Shown here piece after piece: positions 34,001 through 43,169 of a stretch of 64,000 nt of DNA. Made by a program: the position numbers and the translations under genes. Under the pieces are notes generated by a model. It saw only the letters and a list, made by a program, of their open reading frames with translations, did no database searches and was not told where the DNA came from. This DNA is from Flavobacterium davisii (lineage in GTDB: Bacteria; Bacteroidota; Bacteroidia; Flavobacteriales; Flavobacteriaceae), in the NCBI RefSeq assembly GCF_019565505.1, contig NZ_CP067378.1, positions 930,001 to 994,000 on the forward strand. The letters run 5' to 3'. Within the stretch, counting starts at the first letter, position 1, and each line of letters starts with the position of its first letter.

Positions 34001-36725
34001 TTTTTATACCCACATACGTAGGATAAGGAGAATATTTCACTGCGCTCACATCGGTACTTACATCACCTCCATTTTCATAGACTTTTGTAATAAAAGCTGC
34101 ATTTAACATGCCGGGTGCTTGTCCTTTCAAATTAGGATCTATAGAAAAACTTGCTACACCATTTTGATTAACTTTTCCTGCATACACATTTACTTCTTCT
34201 GTAGAAAAAGCACGAGTAGGATCATCAAAAACATAATTAGAATATCCTTCAAAAGTTGTGGTTTGTTGAGTAAACTTGGCTTGTACTTCGGTTTTTAGAT
34301 CTTTGGCAATAGCGCCGTGCATCCAAGTAACTTTAATTGTGTTATGATTTTTTCTTGTAGCTGAAAGAACTTTTTGATTAAAACTATTTTTAATTTTTAA
34401 TCTATTCGGTTTAATTGTTTCAATTTTTATACTCTTATAAAAATTGGCTCCTCCTACATTTACTTTGGCTTCCCAGTTTCCTGTTGGAGCATCCGTATTG
34501 GTTGCTATATCAAAACGGTAATGATGATCTTCATTGGTCTTATGAATATATTGATAAATAGTTTTACCTGCTGGATCATTGAATCTAAATTTTAGGGGAT
34601 GATTTACGGGTATTTTATTTGCATTATCATTTAAGATAAATGATAGATGAATAGAATCACCGGGACGCCAAACGCCTCTTTCGCCATAAAGATAACCTTT
34701 TAATCCTTTTTGTAACGATTCTCCTGCTACATCAAAATTACTTAATGATAAAGACAGTTCATCATCTAATTTAACATACGTTGTGCTTTTTCCTTGTTTT
34801 ACTATAGCAAAATAAGCAAATTTCTTTAAGTCAAATTTGGCTATTCCGCTGCCATCGGTTGTTGAAGTGGCTATTTTTTGTTGTTGGTAAGTGTATAAAT
34901 CTACGGTTGCACCTCCTACAGGATCTGTTGATACAATATCACTTACTGCTATTGTTATACTTTTATTATTTCCTCTTTTAGCTATAACGCCTAAATCGGT
35001 AGCTAAAACATTTGTTGATACTTTTGTGTTGTTGTAATAATAATCTGTGCATGGATCTTGACTTTGTAACCATTCGTAGTCTTCTTCATAATAGTAATCA
35101 TAATCTTCTCCACTATAGTTTACATCATCTTCTTCTACCTCTTCTTCTTCTTCTATTATTTCCTCATTATCTCCTGAACATTTATACAATGCGTCTCTCT
35201 TTTTAAATGAAAATTCTACTCTATAGATACAGCCTGGTTCTGATGCTATCATTTTGGATAAATCAAGAGCATAAGTATTCCATTTACTATAATCTAAAAG
35301 TTCATTTTGTTTTAATTCAAGGGTGGTTTTGGCAACTGGTTGGCTTACTTTTTTAAGGTTTCTGTTACCGTTCAATTCATTATCTTGTAAGAACTGTAAG
35401 ATATTGTTTTCATATATTTTATAAATTTTCACGTTTACTTTTTTCAAATTAGCCGCTTCAAAATGGATTTGTAAATGGTTAGAACTTGGCAAAATAGTCC
35501 CATTTTTAATTAGTCGAACAGCTGGCTTTATGGATTCAAAATCAATTGTTTTTGCATAATTTTCTTTTAGTTCGTCTCCATAAATATTCTTAATTCCTTG
35601 AAAAATTTCAACTAATCGTGATCCGCTTAACGTTTCTTTTGGCGTTTCTTCTTCTTCTGCTGTTTCTTCTTCATACGATTCATCGCTCTCATTTGATACT
35701 GGAACAGTTGTTATGGAGTCTACTGCTTGTACTGTTGCTACAGTTGAGTCAATAGCTGTTGCGGTGGTATCTTCCGTTTCTACAACGGTTATTGTTTCTT
35801 TTTCAACAGGTGCTGCTATGATTACTTCTTCTTTTTCGGGTTTGTTGTTGTTAAAAAATACTTTTAAAATATTTCCTGTTACTGCATACTTTACGCCCTT
35901 TGTATTTTGAATATTTATTAATCCGCTAAAATCTTGGTCTTTTTTTAAGGGGTCTGAAAAATTTATTAGTAATGATTGGTTGTTTTCATCTCCTACTTCA
36001 ACACGCATTACTTTAAAATCATTTTTTGCGGGAATTGCTAATTTAGATTTTCCTTCGTTTTCTGCTTCTATTGCATCACCATCCCATTCCAATGCTATTT
36101 CACTAGCTTGGTCAAAACGCTTAATACCTTCTACTCGGTATTTAAATTCAGTATTGGTGCTTTCGTCTTTATCAAAAGTAATTTCTAAATCATCTCCTTC
36201 TTGTGAGCATTCTAACAAATCTTCTATATCGTCAAAATCCGCTACATCGGCAGTCTTTACTGTACCTATTAGATAATACGTTTCTTTATCTGAAGATTGC
36301 AACTCATCTGTCTTCACAATAAAATCTTGTTTGATAGTTTTGAAAGAGAATTTGAATTCTTCTAATTCTTTAGGAACCGATTTTATTTTTTCTAGATTTA
36401 AAGTCACTTCGTACAATGTATTTTGATCCAATTTATCTTTTGGAACAAAAGCTATTGTATTGGAGGAAAGGGCAACTACTTTTCCCCTTACGCTTGGAGA
36501 AATATCAAACAAATCACTATCCAATTCTTGATTAACTTTCCAAGTTGAATTATGAAAAGCTAACTGCACTCGAATATCCGATTTGACGGAAACAAACCCT
36601 GATGTAAAAGCATTAATATATCCTTTAAACAGTCCAAAATTAGAATTAAAATCAGATGCTTTTTTAGAACACGAAAACTGAAACAAAAGCACGAAAAACA
36701 AAACAAGTAGTCTAGATAATTTCAT
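31026..36725 (-). CDS. Bacterial alpha-2-macroglobulin lipoprotein (three frame breaks)
   Basis: The second ATG (36725) opens a lipoprotein signal ending LLFQFSC. Multiple MG domains follow, then an acidic stretch (EEEEEVEEDD). A conserved core contains the thioester motif GCVEQ, followed by the alpha-helical thioester-domain repeat region (WGTSYAGHFMLEAEKKGY). About 1,890 residues. It traps proteases in the periplasm and is thought to work with PBP1C, encoded next. Breaks: 33108-33113 (CCCGGT; expected Trp-Asp after GVRT), 32489-32493 (C run; restored ALIGGNAQKTMDWKSFG) and 31102-31105 (one G in CCAGG; restored LPGVQCEAMYDNSFMARTKG). Confidence 0.92.
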
Positions 36726-36842
36726 TATTCTCAAAAATTATTTATTTAGATTAGCAAACGTAAATGTAAGCGATTTAATGTATAAAAATATCACATAAAA
36801 ATTAATTTCGTTAAACACCTCTAAATGTTAGTTAAATAGTAG

Positions 36843-36850
36843 TAATTTTG
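36843..36850 (+). promoter_or_regulatory. Possible -7 element for gcvP
   Basis: TAATTTTG matches TAnnTTTG and lies 34 bp before the gcvP start. No good -33 match was found at the expected distance. Confidence 0.35.
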
Positions 36851-36884
36851 AGGCACTCAAAACAACACATTATTTTTTGATTGA

Positions 36885-39732
36885 ATGAGAACAGATACAT
36901 TTGCTTTAAGACACATTGGTCCAAGAGAAGAAGACCTTTCACACATGTTTAAAACGATTGGTGCAAAAAATATTGACCAATTATTGTACGAAACTTTTCC
37001 AGATGGAATTCGTTTAAAAGAAGACATAAAGCTTGACCCCGCAATGACGGAATATGAGTACTTGACTCATATAACACAGTTAGGTGCTAAAAATAAAGTT
37101 TTCAAATCATACATTGGCATGGGCTATCACCCCGCAATCGTTCCTCCTGTTATCCAACGAAACATTTTTGAAAACCCCGGATGGTACACTGCTTATACAC
37201 CTTATCAGGCCGAAATTGCTCAAGGTAGATTAGAAGCTTTATTGAATTTCCAAACTATGGTCATCGAATTGACTGGAATGGAAATTGCCAATGCTTCTTT
37301 ATTAGATGAAGGTACAGCTGCGGCTGAAGCAATGGCGTTACTTTTTGACGTTCGCACACGTGATCAAAAGAAAAATAATTCAAACAAATTCTTCGTTTCT
37401 GAAGAAATATTACCTCAAACTTTATCTATATTACAAACTAGGGCCACCCCTATAGGTATAGAACTAGTGGTTGGTAATCATGACACTTTTACTTTTTCTT
37501 CTGACTTTTTTGGAGCAATCGTACAATACCCGGTCAGTATGGTCAGGTATACGACTATTCACAATTTATAGCTAAAGCTACTGAAAATGAAATTAAGGTA
37601 GCTGTTTCTGCTGATATTTTATCGTTAGCCAAACTAACTTCTCCGAGTGAGTTAGGGGCTTCTGTGGTAGTGGGTACGACACAACGTTTTGGAATCCCTA
37701 TGGGGTATGGTGGTCCTCACGCTGGATTTTTTGCTACAAAAGAGGAATACAAACGCTCTATGCCGGGTAGAATTATTGGTGTATCTATAGATGTAAACGG
37801 AAACCGTGCCCTTCGTATGGCATTGGGTACTCGTGAGCAACATATTAAACGTGAAAAAGCTACTTCAAATATCTGTACAGCTCAAGTACTACTTGCTGTT
37901 ATGGCAGGTATGTATGCGGTTTACCACGGTCCTAAAGGGTTGCAATATATTGCGAACAAAGTGCACGCTTCGGCAGTAACGACTGCTAAAGCATTGGCTT
38001 CTTTGGATATTAATCAAGTAAATTCTTCTTTCTTTGATACGCTTTTGGTAAAAGCAGATGCCGAGAAGGTAAAAGAGATTGCAGAGAGAAACGAATTCAA
38101 TTTCTTTTATCCGAATAAAGATTGTGTAAGTGTTTCTTTTAACGAAACAACGTCTATTGCTGATATTAACACCATTATTGCCATTTTTGCAGAAGCGGCT
38201 GGAAAATCAGCTATACATATTACGGAATTAGCTACTGAAACTCATATTCCTGCTAACTTAATTAGAACGTCTACTTTCTTAGAGCACGATGTATTTAACA
38301 ATCATCACTCTGAAAGTCAGTTGATGCGTTATATCAAAAAATTAGAGCGCAAAGATTTATCGTTAAATCATTCTATGATTTCGTTAGGTTCTTGTACGAT
38401 GAAATTGAATGCTGCTGCTGAAATGTTACCATTAAGCCAAAGCAACTGGAATAACATTCACCCATTTGCCCCTGCCGACCAAGTTCAAGGGTATTTAACT
38501 ATGCTTAAAAAACTTGAAGAGCAACTGAATGTGATTACTGGTTTCAAAGGAACTTCTTTACAACCTAACTCTGGTGCTCAAGGAGAATATGCTGGATTAA
38601 TGGCTATTCGTGCGTATCATGAATCACGTGGCGAAGGACACAGAAATGTGTGTTTAATTCCTTCTTCTGCTCACGGTACGAACCCAGCATCTGCTGCTAT
38701 GGCGGGTATGAAAATTATTGTAACAAAAACCACACCTGAAGGTAACATTGATGTGGAGGATTTAAGAGCTAGGGCAATTGAACACGCTGCTAATTTGTCG
38801 TGTTTGATGGTTACGTATCCTTCGACACACGGGGTTTATGAATCAACGATTATTGAAATCACAAACCTAATTCACGAAAACGGCGGATTAGTATATATGG
38901 ATGGTGCCAATATGAATGCGCAAGTAGGCTTAACAAACCCTGCTACTATTGGGGCGGATGTATGTCACTTAAACTTACACAAAACATTTGCTATCCCTCA
39001 CGGTGGCGGTGGTCCCGTGTAGGGCCAATTTGTGTTAACGAAAAATTAGTTGACTTTTTACCTACTAATCCTGTGGTAGCTACTGGTGGTAAACATGCTA
39101 TTTCGGCTATATCGGCTGCGCCTTATGGTTCGGCTTTAGTATGTTTAATCTCTTACGGTTACATCACGATGTTAGGTGCAGAAGGCTTAAAAGAGGCTAC
39201 GCAACACGCTATCTTAAATGCGAACTATATGAAAGCACGCTTAGAAGAACATTACCCAGTATTATACTCTGGGGAAATGGGACGTGCTGCACACGAAATG
39301 ATTTTAGATTGTCGCGCTTTCAAACAACAAGGTATTGAAGTAGGTGATATAGCTAAACGTTTGATGGATTATGGTTTTCACGCGCCTACTGTATCTTTTC
39401 CGGTGGCGGGTACTTTGATGGTCGAACCAACCGAATCGGAAGATTTAGCAGAATTGGATCGTTTTTGTGATGCTTTAATCGCAATCCGAAAAGAAATTGC
39501 TGAAGCTACGGCAGAAGATTCTAACAACCCATTGAAAAACGCCCCGCATACATTGGCTATGTTAACGGCTGATACTTGGGAATTGCCTTACTCTAGAGAA
39601 AAAGCGGCTTATCCGCTAGAATACATTGCAGATAATAAATTCTGGCCTTCTGTTCGTCGTGTAGATGATGCGTATGGCGACAGAAACTTGGTGTGTTCTT
39701 GTGCGCCTATTGAGGCGTATATGGAAAGTTAG
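36885..39732 (+). CDS. gcvP: Glycine dehydrogenase (decarboxylating), P-protein of glycine cleavage (two frame breaks)
   Basis: About 950 residues in total, as in the single-chain GcvP. The N-terminal half begins FALRHIGPREEDL. The C-terminal half has the PLP lysine region HLNLHKTFAIPHGGGGPG. It decarboxylates glycine and passes the aminomethyl group to the H-protein. The frame breaks at 37529-37534 (CCCGGT; one base restores VQYPGQYGQVYDYSQFIAKA) and 39014-39018 (CCCGT; one G restores HGGGGPGVGPICVNEKL). Both lost bases fall at Pro-Gly codons. The rest is highly conserved, so a genuine pseudogene is unlikely. Confidence 0.95.
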
Positions 39733-39771
39733 TTTGCTGAACTTGCTAAAAATCGTTTAACCGATATAAAC

Positions 39772-39806
39772 AAAAATGTCCTACATAATATGTGGGACAT
39801 TTTTTA
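39772..39806 (+). terminator. gcvP terminator
   Basis: AAAAATGTCC(TACA) pairs with (TGTG)GGACATTTTT across a short AT loop and runs into T6. It starts 40 bp after the gcvP stop. Confidence 0.8.
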
Positions 39807-39833
39807 TTTGTGTTATTTTATAAAAATTTTTCT

Positions 39834-40119
39834 TTTAAACCCTGATTACGTGTTAGAGATTAAAAAACATACAGATTAGGCAAGAGGCTATAGGCAATAG
39901 GCAATAGGCAATAGTGAAGAGGCAATAGTGAAGAGGTAATAGTCAAGAGGCTATAGGCTATAGGCTATAGGTAATAGTGAAGAGGCAATAGTAAAGGGGT
40001 AATAAATGACAAAATTGTGAACTTTTAAGACAGCCCTAATTTAATAAAAAAGTACGTTTTTTAGATTTAGAGTTCTTCTTTGTTTGGAATAAATTTCTAC
40101 CGCATAATTTGGGTTAAAC
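39834..40119. repeat. Miniature inverted-repeat element copy with internal heptamer repeats (copy C)
   Basis: The left end TTTAAACCCTGATTACGTG and right end ACCGCATAATTTGGGTTAAA match the inverted ends of the 41636 element. Its interior contains the GGCAATA/GTGAAGA heptamer-type repeats (39881-40003) instead of the standard core. The repeats may have expanded within the element or inserted into it. Confidence 0.5.
39881..40003 (+). repeat. Short tandem repeats based on AATAGGC / AATAGTGAAGAGG
   Basis: Irregular head-to-tail units of ATAGGCA, ATAGTGA and AGAGGCA. A similar array is present at 47081-47233. No coding frame is maintained. Confidence 0.75.
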
Positions 40120-40270
40120 TTCATGGGCGAGATGAAAAGACAAAAAAAGGAAGGATTTTTTTGTGGATAGGGAGCAAAAGCCGTAATCTAGTCGTCATTT
40201 GGCTCTTTGCCCCAAGGGAAACGTTTCATTATTAGTATATGATACCATTTAAACTTAAATAAAAAGTAAT

Positions 40271-41600
40271 GTTCTCGATACGTTTTTTTCATTTTAAAAA
40301 GAACTCGAACAGACGGTTGAGTCTATAATTGAAATCACCGCTAGTTTGAGCGCGAAGCCAATGTCGTTAAGTTAAGGAAATTTAATTCAAAAATCACTTT
40401 TTTATATTGATGATTTTAAAGAAATTATGTGATTTCTCCTTATGTCGAAATGACAAGATTATGAAAATTTTCTTGAATAAATCACCGTTCTGTTTGTCAC
40501 TCCGACGCAAGGAGGAGTCGCATTATCTAATTCAATTTTTGAGCGTGCTGTGTTGTTTACTTTATGTGATTTCTCCTTATGTCGAAATGACAAGATTATG
40601 AAAATTTTCTTGAATAAATCACCCTTCTGTTTGTCACTCCGACGCAAGGAGGAGTCGCTTAATCTAATTCAATTTTTGAGCGTGCTGTGTTGTTTACTTT
40701 ATGTGATTTCTCCTTACGTCGAAATGACAAGATTATGAAAATTTTCTTGAATAAATCACCGTTCTGTTTGTCACTCCGACGCAAGGAGGAGTCGCTTAAT
40801 CTAATTCAATTTTTGAGCGTGCTGTGTTATTTACTTTATGTGATTTCTCCTTATGTCGAAATGACAAGATTATAAAAATTTTCTTGAATAAATCACCGTT
40901 CTGTTTGTCACTCCGACGAAAGGAGGAGTCGCATAATCTAATTCAATTTTTGAGCGTGCTGTGTTGTTTACTTTATGTGATTTCTCCTTATGTCGAAATG
41001 ACAAGATTATGAAAATTTTCTTGAATAAATCACCCTTCTGTTTGTCACTCCGACGCAAGGAGGAGTCGCTTAATCTAATTCAATTTTTGAGCGTGCTGTG
41101 TTGTTTACTTTATGTGATTTCTCCTTATGTCGAAATGACAAGATTATGAAAATTTTCTTGAATAAATCACCCTTCTGTTTATCACTCCGACGCAAGGAGG
41201 AGTCGCTTAATCTAATTCAATTTTTGAGCCTGCTGTGTTGTTTACTTTATGTGATTTCTCCTTATGTCGAAATGACAAGATTATGAAAATTTTATTGAAT
41301 AAATCACCGTTCTGTTTGTCACTCCGACGAAAGGAGGAGTCGCATAATCTAATTCATTTTTTGAGCGTGCTGTGTTGTTTACTTTATGTGATTTCTCCTT
41401 ATGTCGAAATGACAAGATTATGAAAATTTTCTTGAATAAATCACCCTTCTGTTTGTCACTCCGACGCAAGGAGGAGTCGCATTATCTAATTCAATTTTTG
41501 AGCCTGCTGTGTTGTTTACTTTATGTGATTTCTCCTTGCGTCGGGATGAAACGAGAGGCTTAACTTAATGACATTGAGTGCGAAGCGCATCGAGAACGAA
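40271..41600. repeat. Nested inverted-repeat element enclosing the 137-bp array
   Basis: The left side has GTTCTCGATACG, then GAGCGCGAAGC, then CAATGTCGTTAAGTTAAG (ending near 40379). The right side has, in reverse order and complement, CTTAACTTAATGACATTG (from about 41557), GTGCGAAGCGC and CATCGAGAAC. These arms bracket the tandem array, so the whole 1.3-kb block is a large inverted-repeat structure. No ORF of its own is supported. Confidence 0.65.
40427..41549. repeat. Tandem array of eight 137-bp units plus a partial ninth
   Basis: The start motif ATGTGATTTCTCC recurs at 40427, 40564, 40701, 40838, 40975, 41112, 41249, 41386 and (partial) 41523, exactly 137 bp apart. Each unit has two opposed arms: GATTTCTCCTTATGTCGAAA and TCACTCCGACGCAAGGAGGA, which are imperfect complements able to form a long hairpin with a loop of about 40 bases. 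The arms match the TGTCATTCCGACGAAGGAGG-type repeat common in flavobacteria. Units differ at only a few positions, so expansion is recent. ORFs of 62 codons appear on both strands only because the unit lacks stops in some frames. Confidence 0.9.
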
Positions 41601-41635
41601 CACTCATTTTTGTTGTTTTTGTAGAGATACTATTT

Positions 41636-41841
41636 TTAAACCCAGATTACGCATTAGACCCGAACGTAGCGAATAGACGAAGTAAATCTATTCTACTTTA
41701 TTTTTCTTCCAATTCAAGCAGGTACTCCATTTTTAATCATCAAAATAGTTGACTATTTCTTCTTCTAAAATTTTCCGTGAGCACTTGAATTTATTGAAAT
41801 TTTTGTTTCACAACGAAGTCTAATGCGGAATCTGGGTTAAA
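41636..41841. mobile_element. Miniature inverted-repeat element, best copy (copy D)
   Basis: A 206-bp element with ends AAACCCAGATTACGCATTAG and CTAATGCGGAATCTGGGTTA, which are inverted complements with one or two mismatches. The AT-rich core contains GAATAGACGAAGTAAATC and AATTCAAGCAGGTACTCC. It has no ORF. The same core and ends recur at 48745-48945 and in part elsewhere in the window, which fits a MITE-like non-autonomous element. Confidence 0.7.
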
Positions 41842-41932
41842 AAGAAAATTCTAAGTTTACATGGTATGATTTCGCTCCTATTTTGTAAATGATAAGATTG
41901 TCCACTTTTACTCCTGCCCTAATGCCATAAAA

Positions 41933-41961
41933 AAGAACCTTTTATTAGATATAAGGTTCTT
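41933..41961. terminator. Hairpin between repeat elements
   Basis: AAGAACCTT pairs with AAGGTTCTT across 11 bases, with flanking A and T runs. It is downstream of the converging DUF5655 gene region and could end transcripts from either side. Confidence 0.5.
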
Positions 41962-41984
41962 CTTTATTTGTACTAAATTTTTAT

Positions 41985-42131
41985 TTTATTTTCCTTCCAA
42001 TTCAAGCACGTACTCCCATTTTACTTTTTAAAATAGTTGACTATTTCATTTTCTAAAATTCTCTGTGAATACTTGATTTTATTCGATTTTTTTGTTTCAT
42101 AACAAAGTCTAATACGGAATCTAGCTTTAAA
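41985..42131. repeat. Partial miniature inverted-repeat element (copy E)
   Basis: This is the right two-thirds of the element: ATTTTCCTTCCAATTCAAGC near the left and GTCTAATACGGAATCTAGCT at the right. The left inverted end is missing. The right end overlaps the last codons and stop of the DUF5655 gene, so the element may have supplied that gene's 3' end. Confidence 0.6.
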
Positions 42132-43026
42132 TTACTTGTTTTATTAAACTCATTATATACTCTAAGTCGGAAGTGTCGGTAACGGTTAATTCATAATCAC
42201 CATTGCCCCAATGGCCTGTTTCTGAAACATCTTTTGCTAATCCTTTTGCATCTTCTAATTGTCCTTTTTAAGATTGATAAAAAACTTCAATCCTTTTTAA
42301 GAACAACTACATCGGTTATGTTTTTATCTTTTTAAAGGCGATATATAGTTTTTTGGGAGCCACTTCTATTTCATCGGCAAGGTTTAAGATGGCGTTTTTA
42401 TAGGTTTCATATAATTCTATAACCTCATCTGAAGCATTGCTCAAATGGTCTTCTTCGGTATACACTTTAATTTCGGCTGTAACGGATTTTATTTTTTCGT
42501 TTTGTTGGGTAACAGGTTTGATGCTTTCGGCTGATCTTGTTTTTTTAATAGGGTTAATGCTGATAATATCGTTCTGAAAACGTTTTATTTCCCATAACTC
42601 GATTGCTATGTCTTTAAAATTTGTGGCCAATCGTTGATTTTCGGTAAAACTGGGCGATACAAAAACTACGCGTGTTTGTGACCATTCTACTTTGCTACTA
42701 TGTAAGTTTTTGTTTAACGTTTCATTATAGGTCAGTACAAAATCTGCTTTGTTTTCGAGCATCAAGCTTAAATAGGTAAAGCCTTGATCGACTACGCTTG
42801 CATTTTTATCGCGTTTGTATTCGATAATGATAAATGATTCTGCTTGTGGGTCGTAAGCTAGGGTATCAATCCGTTTGCCTTTTATAGTAAATTCGCTTTT
42901 TACAAACTCTAAACCTGTTAGTAAGGTTAGGTTTTCTTCAAAAAGATGTTGAATATCTCGTTCTAATTTAAAAGGGTTTTCTTTTAGTTGGGCTAGTTTG
43001 GTTTTATTAAGGTTGTAAAGATTCAT
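42127..43026 (-). CDS. PD-(D/E)xK nuclease-like protein with C-terminal DUF5655 (three frame breaks)
   Basis: The N-terminal half has a nuclease-like core: KRIDTLAYD, then FIIIEYKRDKN, matching the D...ExK pattern of DUF91/NucS-like or restriction-type nucleases. The C-terminus is a DUF5655 domain (KKLYIAFKK ... AKDVSETGHWGNGDYELTV ... LEYIMSLIKQVI). Within 70 bp three plus-strand T5 runs (42329-42333, 42294-42298, 42265-42269) each need one more base to keep the frame. With these added the protein is about 300 residues and ends at 42127. It sits 143 bp downstream of hsdS and may be an accessory to that restriction-modification locus. Confidence 0.7.
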
Positions 43027-43169
43027 TTTTTATTTGTTTTTTTATTTAGATTCCTTTGTTGTTACGTAGCAATAGTGTCATTACTTTGTCTTGCCTTCTC
43101 GCATGACTGTGTGTTTAGTCATTGCAAGACAGAAAGCCTTTATGTGGCATGATTGCTTCTTGCATTGGT

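Noticed and set aside
36885..39732. gcvP as two separate subunit genes (gcvPA/gcvPB)
   Set aside because: The breaks do not coincide with the natural subunit boundary, and single-base additions restore one continuous chain.
40427..41549. CRISPR array
   Set aside because: The repeat period is 137 bp with no unique spacers; units are near-identical along their whole length, and no cas genes are nearby.
40407..41563. Overlapping ORFs of about 62 codons on both strands in the 137-bp array
   Set aside because: They recur every 137 bp, which is not a multiple of three, so successive ORFs are in different frames and overlap each other. They follow from the repeat and have no ribosome binding sites or signal of selection.
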